Positions 59,332 to 64,000 of a DNA stretch of 64,000 nucleotides are shown one piece after another. Below the pieces are notes generated by a model. It searched no databases, had not been told where the DNA came from, and was given only the letters and a program-made list of their open reading frames with translations. Every line of letters begins with the position of its first letter. The stretch's first letter is position 1. The stretch is taken from assembly GCA_035655155.1 (NCBI GenBank), contig DASRVH010000084.1, positions 1 through 64,000 on the forward strand, written 5' to 3'. The stretch comes from Lentisalinibacter sp035655155 (GTDB taxonomy: Bacteria > Pseudomonadota > Gammaproteobacteria > Steroidobacterales > Woeseiaceae). The position numbers were made by a program, and so were the translations under genes.

Positions 59332-60312
59332 ATGAGGACGGTTGCAGGCCGACTCGGCCTGGTCGCTACGGCGACGCTCGCTCTGTTCGTCACCCTGCCG
59401 GCCAGGGGCGAGGTGTTCGACCTGCCGGACAACGGCGATACCGTGGTCGGGCAGGTGACGAGCGTCGAGTCTCGCGAGTGGGACACGCTGCTCGATATCG
59501 CGCGTCGTCACGGACTCGGCTATTACGACATCGTCCGGGCCAACCCGGGCGTGGACCCCTGGCTGCCGGGGGACGGCACCGAGGTGATTCTGCCGACCCG
59601 CTTCATCCTGCCGGACGTGCCCTGGGAAGGGGTCGTGCTGAACCTGCCCGAGTACCGCATGTATTACTTCCCGCCGCCGGAAGCGGACGGCAGGCGCACG
59701 GTCATGACCTTCCCGATCAGCATCGGCCGGATGGACTGGGAGACGCCGCTGGGAGTGACCCGCATCACGGTCAAAGCCAGGGACCCGGCGTGGTACCCGC
59801 CCGAATCCGTGCGCAATGAACACGAAGCCGACGGCCGCTCGTTGCCGCGGGTTGTGCCGCCGGGGCCGGACAACCCGCTCGGGCAGTTCGCCATGCGCCT
59901 GGCGATCCCCGGCTACCTCATCCACGGCACGAACCGGCCGGCCGGCGTCGGCATGCGGGTGACCCACGGCTGCATCCGCATGTTCCCCGAAGACATCGAG
60001 TTCGCTTTCGGGCGCATCCCGACCGGAACGCCGGTGCGCATCATCGACGAGCCCTACAAGTTCGGCTGGTACGACGGGCAGCTGCTCATGGAGGCCCACG
60101 AGCCGCTGGAGACTCCCGCCGCGGAGACGGACGAAGCAGCTCCGGTCAGCACGCTGACACGGCTGACGGAACTCTACGTGGCGGCCACCGGCGAGCGGCG
60201 CATCGAGGTGGACTGGGACCGGGTGGAGGCGCTGCACCACGCCGCCGACGGCATACCGCGCCGGGTGGACGCGGCCAGCGTCGGCGAGACGCTGGTGGCG
60301 GAGCAGGACTAG
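59332..60312 (+). CDS. L,D-transpeptidase with LysM domain (YkuD family)
   Basis: A 326-residue periplasmic enzyme with an N-terminal signal peptide, a LysM-like domain (residues 44-89) and a YkuD catalytic domain. The active site is H198 (IHGTNRPAGVGM) with H212, C214 and R216 in THGCIRM. In E. coli such enzymes (YbiS, YcfS, ErfK) link the C-terminal Lys of Braun lipoprotein to peptidoglycan, others make 3-3 crosslinks. An Lpp/OprI-like gene with C-terminal Lys lies directly downstream on the opposite strand, favouring the first role. I chose ATG 59332; TTG 59296 adds unconserved residues. Confidence 0.91.
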   Translation: MRTVAGRLGLVATATLALFVTLPARGEVFDLPDNGDTVVGQVTSVESREWDTLLDIARRHGLGYYDIVRANPGVDPWLPGDGTEVILPTRFILPDVPWEGVVLNLPEYRMYYFPPPEADGRRTVMTFPISIGRMDWETPLGVTRITVKARDPAWYPPESVRNEHEADGRSLPRVVPPGPDNPLGQFAMRLAIPGYLIHGTNRPAGVGMRVTHGCIRMFPEDIEFAFGRIPTGTPVRIIDEPYKFGWYDGQLLMEAHEPLETPAAETDEAAPVSTLTRLTELYVAATGERRIEVDWDRVEALHHAADGIPRRVDAASVGETLVAEQD

Positions 60313-60356
60313 CCTGCCGGAAGGGCGGAGAAGACTCGCGGACGAATCCTGCGGAC

Positions 60357-60384
60357 AAAAAAACGCCGCGACGAGCGCGGCGTT
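60357..60384 (-). terminator. Intrinsic terminator of the Lpp-like gene
   Basis: On the minus strand a hairpin with 9-bp arms (AACGCCGCG and CGCGGCGTT, 5-base loop) is followed by a T run (60363-60357). It lies 23 bp after the lipoprotein stop codon, exactly as expected for a highly expressed small gene. Confidence 0.9.
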
Positions 60385-60406
60385 GAAGAATCTCTGAATC
60401 CGCGAA

Positions 60407-60709
60407 TTATTTGGACATCGATTTCTGGAACATGCGCTCCAGGCGTTCGCGGTTCGCATCGCAGCAGCTCTGCGCGCCCTGTGCGGCCGACAGCGCCTGG
60501 CTGGCGGTGCTCTGAGCGCTGGAGGCCATCTGGCTGGCACGGTCCGCTGCGGAGCGTGCGGCTTCAGCGGCCGACTTCGCAGCAGCGGCGTCGGCAGCAG
60601 CGCGCTCGGCGGTCGCCTGCACTTCGTCCATGGCGGTCTGGTTGGCACAACCGGTGACCAACAGCATCGTGGCTGCGACGGCGCCGAGTTTCGTTGCGAT
60701 TCTCTTCAT
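60407..60709 (-). CDS. Lpp/OprI-like alanine-rich outer-membrane lipoprotein
   Basis: A 100-residue lipoprotein. Signal peptide and lipobox LVTGC (lipid-modified C21). The mature 80 residues form an alanine-rich heptad coiled coil (AADAAAAKSAAEAARSAAD) like Pseudomonas OprI, and end in MFQKSMSK. The terminal Lys matches the residue that Braun lipoprotein links to peptidoglycan. Cys82-Cys83 near the end are unusual and might form disulfides. It has a good promoter and terminator of its own and faces the L,D-transpeptidase gene. Confidence 0.88.
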   Translation of the reverse strand: MKRIATKLGAVAATMLLVTGCANQTAMDEVQATAERAAADAAAAKSAAEAARSAADRASQMASSAQSTASQALSAAQGAQSCCDANRERLERMFQKSMSK

Positions 60710-60746
60710 ATGCTTTTCCCCTGTTGGAGGCATTAAAAACAACCGT

Positions 60747-60775
60747 ATTATTTATTAAACGCGGTCAGTGTTCAA
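60747..60775 (-). promoter_or_regulatory. Candidate sigma-70 promoter of the Lpp-like gene
   Basis: On the minus strand TTGAAC (60775-60770), a 17-bp spacer and AATAAT (60752-60747) precede the ATG at 60709. -35 matches 4 of 6, -10 matches 5 of 6. The SD AGGGGA follows. Confidence 0.6.
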
Positions 60776-60788
60776 CGTAATCCGGGTA

Positions 60789-60813
60789 TCGGGGGCGTTT
60801 TTTTTCGCCCCGA
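60789..60813. other. Intergenic hairpin with T8/A8 loop
   Basis: TCGGGGGCG and CGCCCCGA can pair around a run of eight Ts. It lies between the DUF2799 gene end and the lipoprotein promoter. No T tail follows the stem in the minus direction, so it is not a typical terminator. Confidence 0.5.
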
Positions 60814-60860
60814 GGCATTTGATTTGTCTGCGTTTTGCGACAGGTATCCGGCGCTGTCCG

Positions 60861-61445
60861 TCAGAGTTCGCTGAGCAGCCGGCGGGCTTCGTCCTCCAGC
60901 CTGGCGAGTTCGCGTTGCAGGGAATCGCGGTCGCGCTCGAGATTGCGGAGGCGGTAGTAGATCGAGCGGCGCTGATCGTCGGTCAGATCCCCGCGCTGGA
61001 GATCGAATTCCAGCTGCCGTACCGCCCGTTCGGCGTCGTCCAGTTCCTCGCTCACCCGGTGGATGCGCCGGCCCGGCTGGAAACCGGTATAGAAGTCTTC
61101 CTCGTAGCCGGGCGGGCAGACGCCCTGGTAGCTGCGCCCGTCGCGGCCGTGGGCCAGGCCGCCGGCGACGGTGCACAGGCGGTCGAGTCCCGCGAGGCGA
61201 CCGCGGGCATAGGCCTGTCGGTCGGGGAGGACGCCGTATTCGGCGCAGGCCTCCCTGTGTTCCTCGATGCGTTCGGGCGGATAGCCGCGGGCGCCGTCCG
61301 CCTCTCCCAGAGCCTCCCAGTCGGCCTGCCTGCATTCGGTCTCGGAGAGGGTGGCGCAGCCGCCGGCCAGGAGGGCGGCGGGCAGGATGAGCCAGAGAAA
61401 CTTGCGCCGGAACGGAACCTGTATATAATCACAGTATCTGGGCAT
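60861..61445 (-). CDS. DUF2799 lipoprotein
   Basis: A 194-residue lipoprotein. Lipobox LAGGC (C30) follows a 29-residue signal peptide; the mature part shows CRQADWEALGEADGARGYPP and VCPPGYEEDFYTGFQPGRR, as in DUF2799, and ends in a heptad-rich helix. Function unknown. The N-terminus is unusually long: the ATG at 61445 lies in one LexA box and codons 4-9 in another (61419-61453). It is divergent from lexA and may therefore be SOS-controlled, or the true start may be further in, although I find no other start codon before the signal peptide. Confidence 0.8.
   Translation of the reverse strand: MPRYCDYIQVPFRRKFLWLILPAALLAGGCATLSETECRQADWEALGEADGARGYPPERIEEHREACAEYGVLPDRQAYARGRLAGLDRLCTVAGGLAHGRDGRSYQGVCPPGYEEDFYTGFQPGRRIHRVSEELDDAERAVRQLEFDLQRGDLTDDQRRSIYYRLRNLERDRDSLQRELARLEDEARRLLSEL
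61419..61434 (+). promoter_or_regulatory. LexA (SOS) box 1
   Basis: CTGTATATAATCACAG, very close to the consensus CTGTATATATATACAG. 28 bp before the lexA ATG. It lies within the 5' end of the divergent DUF2799 gene. Confidence 0.93.
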
Positions 61446-61453
61446 GCATACAG
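61438..61453 (+). promoter_or_regulatory. LexA (SOS) box 2
   Basis: CTGGGCATGCATACAG keeps the CTG-N10-CAG frame but has a less typical centre. It is 3 bp from box 1, recalling the two boxes of E. coli lexA. It overlaps the DUF2799 start codon and lies 9 bp before the lexA ATG. Confidence 0.75.
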
Positions 61454-61462
61454 GATAACACC

Positions 61463-62080
61463 ATGGCCGATCTCACCCCACGCCAGTCGCAGATTCTGAA
61501 ACTCATCCAGGATTTCATCACCGAGACGGGCATGCCGCCCACCCGGGCCGAGATCGCCGAGGAGCTGGGTTTCCGCTCTCCCAACGCCGCCGAGGAACAC
61601 CTCCGGGCACTGCAGCGCAAGGGCGTGCTGGAGTTGCGGCCCGGCACTTCCCGCGGCATCCAGCTGAAGGATTCCCTGCGCGAGCAGATGGGTCTGCCGC
61701 TGGTCGGCCGGGTGGCCGCCGGCCAGCCCATCCTGGCCGAGCAGAACATCGAGGCCCATTACCAGATCGACAAGAGCCTGTTCCGGCCGAAGCCCCATTA
61801 CCTGCTGCGGGTGCAGGGCATGAGCATGAAGGACGTGGGCATCCTGGACGGTGACCTGGTGGCCGTGCATCGCACGCCCGAGGTGCGGAGCCGCCAGATC
61901 GTCGTGGCCCGTCTGGAGGACGAGGTCACCGTGAAGCGCTACCGGCAGGAGGGCACCATGGTCTGGCTGATGCCGGAGAACAGCGAGTTCGCTCCGATAC
62001 GGGTGGATCTCGCCCACCAGCCACTGGTCATCGAAGGCGTGGTGGTCGGTGTCATCCGTGACGGCATGCCGGTGCACTGA
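61463..62080 (+). CDS. lexA: LexA repressor
   Basis: A 205-residue SOS repressor and autoprotease. The N-terminal winged helix-turn-helix includes MPPTRAEIAEELGFRSPNAA. Self-cleavage occurs at A86-G87 in VGRVAAGQPILAE; the catalytic pair is S121 in VQGMSMKDVGILDGD and K158 in VTVKRY. RecA filaments on single-stranded DNA trigger cleavage and release the regulon. Two LexA boxes upstream indicate autoregulation. imuA follows after 16 bp, so the mutasome genes are in the same unit. Confidence 0.97.
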   Translation: MADLTPRQSQILKLIQDFITETGMPPTRAEIAEELGFRSPNAAEEHLRALQRKGVLELRPGTSRGIQLKDSLREQMGLPLVGRVAAGQPILAEQNIEAHYQIDKSLFRPKPHYLLRVQGMSMKDVGILDGDLVAVHRTPEVRSRQIVVARLEDEVTVKRYRQEGTMVWLMPENSEFAPIRVDLAHQPLVIEGVVVGVIRDGMPVH

Positions 62081-62096
62081 CGCGTCTCCCGCCCCC

Positions 62097-62822
62097 GTGG
62101 ACGAAGCCCTCGAACAATTACTCGGCAGTTACCGTCTCTGGCGCGGCAGCGAGGGCGCCGTGCGGGAGGGAGAGGCCGGCCGGGTGGCGGCCACCGGCTA
62201 CTCCAGGCTCGATGCCTGCCTGCCCGGCGGCGGCTGGCCGCTCGCCTCGCTCACCGAAGCCCTCTCCGGCGCCTGCGGCATCGGCGAGTTGCGCCTGTTC
62301 ATGCCGGCGCTCTCCGCACTGTGCCGGCAGCGTGAGGGCTGGGTGGTCTGGATCGCGCCGCCCCACGTGCCCTATGCGCCGGCGCTGATGCAGTGGGGGC
62401 TGGAAGTCTCCCGGGTGTTGCTGATCCATCCGGCCGGTGACCAGGAAGCGCTCTGGGCGATGGAGCAGGCATTGTCTTCGGGCACTTGTGTGGCGGTTCT
62501 GGCCTGGATCAACCGCATGGACGAGCGCACCAGCCGGCGGCTGCAGCTCGCGGCCGGCAGGGGCGAGAGCTGGGCCATCGCCTTCCGGCCGGCCGCCGCC
62601 AGGCGGGAGGCTTCCGCCGCCGCGCTGCGGCTGATGCTGCGCCCCGGCAGCAACGGCACCGATGTGGATCTGTTCAAGGTCCGCGGTGCCCGGCCCGCGC
62701 TGGTGAGCGACTATGACGGCCGGGACGGCAGTTGCCCGTTGCCACTGATGCGCCCGCCGGGGGAGGGCCTGACGGAGGTCACGGGCGCAGTGGGCGTCGG
62801 CGAGCGCGCCGGTTCGGGCTGA
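62097..62822 (+). CDS. imuA: Translesion-synthesis-associated protein ImuA
   Basis: A 241-residue RecA/SulA-like protein that with ImuB and DnaE2 forms the inducible mutasome in many bacteria. Visible blocks are ATGYSRLDACLPGGGWPLASL and LMLRPGSNGTDVDLFKVRG, quoted in part. It has the RecA-like fold but I do not see an intact Walker A. GTG 62097 gives the family N-terminus; an ATG at 62049 would lie inside lexA. Cotranscription with lexA and imuB implies SOS induction. Confidence 0.88.
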   Translation: MDEALEQLLGSYRLWRGSEGAVREGEAGRVAATGYSRLDACLPGGGWPLASLTEALSGACGIGELRLFMPALSALCRQREGWVVWIAPPHVPYAPALMQWGLEVSRVLLIHPAGDQEALWAMEQALSSGTCVAVLAWINRMDERTSRRLQLAAGRGESWAIAFRPAAARREASAAALRLMLRPGSNGTDVDLFKVRGARPALVSDYDGRDGSCPLPLMRPPGEGLTEVTGAVGVGERAGSG

Positions 62823-62840
62823 CCACGTGGCCACGTTTTC

Positions 62841-64000
62841 ATGGTTTCGCCGCCCGAGCCCGATTCCGTCCTGCCGGCCGAAAGAGGGACGCCGCGCCCC
62901 CGGCCCGAGCGGGGGCGCGTAACGGCCGTCCCCGGACCCGCCCGGCAGCAGCCGCTGCCCCTCGGTGGCGGCGAGCCGCCGGCCGAAGATCCGTCTCCTT
63001 CGTATTCGCGACAGCGCCGCTCGCAGCTGTGGCTGTGCGTCCGTCTGCCCGGCATCGCCCTCGAGGCACTGGGCGAGTCCGCGGCGGCGACCGCCGAGCC
63101 GGTGGCGGTGGTGGAAGAAGAAGGCGGGCAGGCCGTCGTCCATCTCGCGAATCGGGCCGCCGCGGCGGCCGGGATCGGGTCCGGCCAGACACTGAGTGCC
63201 GCCCTGGCTCTGGCACCGGGGCTCCTCACCTGCTCGCGTCGGCCTCGGCGCGAACGCATTCTGCTGGAATCCCTGGCTGACTGGGCGGGACGCTTCAGTC
63301 CCCTGGTCAGTCTGGAGGCCCCGGATGCGCTGTTGCTGGAAGTGCAGGGCAGTCTGCGTCTGTTCCGCGGCCTGGAGCGTCTCTGCCGGCTGGTCACCGA
63401 AGGGCTGCGACAACGGGGTCATCGGGCCCTCGTCTGCGTGGCCCCCACGCCGCTGGCAGCGCTCTGGCTCTCGCGGGACGGCGGCGGCCGGGTGGAGGGG
63501 GCAACGGCATTGCCGCAGCATCTCAATCCGCTGGATCTGCGCGTCACCGGCTGGCCGGCGGCGGTGCTGCGGGGGCTCGCGGGCATCGGCGTGACCACCA
63601 TCGGCGAGTGCCGCCGTCTGCCCCGGGAAGGATTCGCCCGGCGCTTCGGCGCGGCGCGGCTGCAGGCGCTGGACCGGGCCTTCGGCCGACTGCCCGACCC
63701 GCGGCCCCATCACAGCAGTCCGCCGCGATTCCGCGAACAGATCGACCTGGGGGAGGAGACCCGGGACGAGGCGCTGCTCGCGGCCGGCTGCTCGCGCCTG
63801 CTGGCCTCCCTGGAGGATTTCCTGCTGCGCCATCAGCGTGCGGCACGCCGTCTGCGGTTCCGCTTCTTCCATCTGCGCGGCGGGGCGACGCCGCTCACCC
63901 TCGGCTTCAGCGACGCCGGCTGCGATGTGGAGCACTGGCGGAGTCTGCTCGGCATCCGACTGGAGCGTCTCCGCCTGCCGGCGCCGGCGATCGCCGTGGA
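62841..64000 (+). CDS. imuB: ImuB, catalytically inactive Y-family polymerase homologue (3' truncated)
   Basis: At least 386 codons of ImuB; the gene continues past the right edge. ImuB links ImuA, the beta clamp and DnaE2 and resembles Y-family polymerases without activity: the first metal-binding Asp is replaced in LWLCVRLPGIALEAL. Further Y-family blocks are QTLSAALALAPGL, GLAGIGVTTIGECRRLPREG and LASLEDFLLRHQRAARRL. ATG 62841 gives a Pro/Arg-rich extension of about 60 residues before the conserved core, unusual for the family. Since no better start is visible, I keep it. dnaE2 is expected next but is outside the window. Confidence 0.9.
   Translation, partial: MVSPPEPDSVLPAERGTPRPRPERGRVTAVPGPARQQPLPLGGGEPPAEDPSPSYSRQRRSQLWLCVRLPGIALEALGESAAATAEPVAVVEEEGGQAVVHLANRAAAAAGIGSGQTLSAALALAPGLLTCSRRPRRERILLESLADWAGRFSPLVSLEAPDALLLEVQGSLRLFRGLERLCRLVTEGLRQRGHRALVCVAPTPLAALWLSRDGGGRVEGATALPQHLNPLDLRVTGWPAAVLRGLAGIGVTTIGECRRLPREGFARRFGAARLQALDRAFGRLPDPRPHHSSPPRFREQIDLGEETRDEALLAAGCSRLLASLEDFLLRHQRAARRLRFRFFHLRGGATPLTLGFSDAGCDVEHWRSLLGIRLERLRLPAPAIAV

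Noticed and set aside
60789..60813. T8 hairpin as a Rho-independent terminator of the DUF2799 gene
   Set aside because: In the minus direction the T run becomes the loop (As) and nothing T-rich follows the stem.

Overview
The window is a continuous stretch of chromosome with about 70 tightly packed protein genes. By eye it is about two-thirds G+C, and GTG and TTG starts are common. Gene content and order point to a gammaproteobacterium. The clearest signs are ftsB/truD/surE/pcm/nlpD, rpoE-rseABC-lepA-lepB-rnc-era-recO-pdxJ-acpS, nagZ next to a thioinosine phosphorylase, csiV-mfd, lolC/E/D, exbBD-msbA-lpxK-kdsB, rne/rluC, yceD-rpmF-plsX-fabH, and lexA-imuA-imuB. I suspect a Chromatiales/Ectothiorhodospiraceae-like lineage but cannot prove it from the sequence. 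I recognised no tRNA, rRNA, CRISPR array, insertion sequence or prophage.

Layout. 1-5.3 kb: end of eno, ftsB, truD, a convergent smrB-like gene, then the overlapping chain surE-pcm-yqaA-nlpD. The usual neighbours ispD, ispF and rpoS are missing. 5.4-11.3 kb: an Mth938-like gene with a triplicated start region, a phosphoglycerate-mutase-like gene coupled to recJ, prfB with its programmed frameshift, and lysS with a repeat-built tail. 11.3-16.7 kb: ygfZ, then the succinate dehydrogenase locus. Here sdhCDAB is flanked by two assembly-factor genes, a 57-codon SDHAF4/DUF1674 gene and sdhE. 16.9-26.7 kb: the sigma-E system with a likely autoregulated promoter, then translation, secretion, RNA-processing and cofactor genes. 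26.7-32.2 kb: a PolB-type exonuclease, rlmD, nagZ, two purine-salvage genes and a PAS/degenerate-GGDEF protein. 32.2-37.2 kb, minus strand: csiV, mfd and a small periplasmic protein, with a strong terminator hairpin directly in front of mfd. 37.3-50.8 kb: sfsA, the lipoprotein exporter lolC/E/D, comEC, exbBD-msbA-lpxK-kdsB, a glycerate kinase and a small phosphatase. 50.8-59.2 kb: rne with a long leader, rluC, maf, yceD-rpmF-plsX-fabH and a DUF1232 gene. 59.3-64 kb: an L,D-transpeptidase next to an Lpp/OprI-like lipoprotein, a DUF2799 lipoprotein, and the SOS cassette lexA-imuA-imuB, which runs off the right edge.

Themes. Much of the window builds the envelope: LPS transport and Kdo supply, lipoprotein export, peptidoglycan recycling and crosslinking, and sigma-E stress control. 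A second group deals with translation and RNA quality control (prfB, lysS, lepA, smrB-like, rne, rnc, rluC, rlmD, truD, rpmF). A third covers DNA damage (recJ, recO, mfd, lexA, imuAB). The most unusual features are regulatory or structural rather than new enzyme systems: short tandem duplications, mostly of 12-bp units, that cluster at gene starts and ends; start-stop coupled minicistrons before the Mth938-like gene; and terminator-like hairpins immediately before the start codons of mfd and rpmF. I did not find a convincing wholly new multi-gene system.
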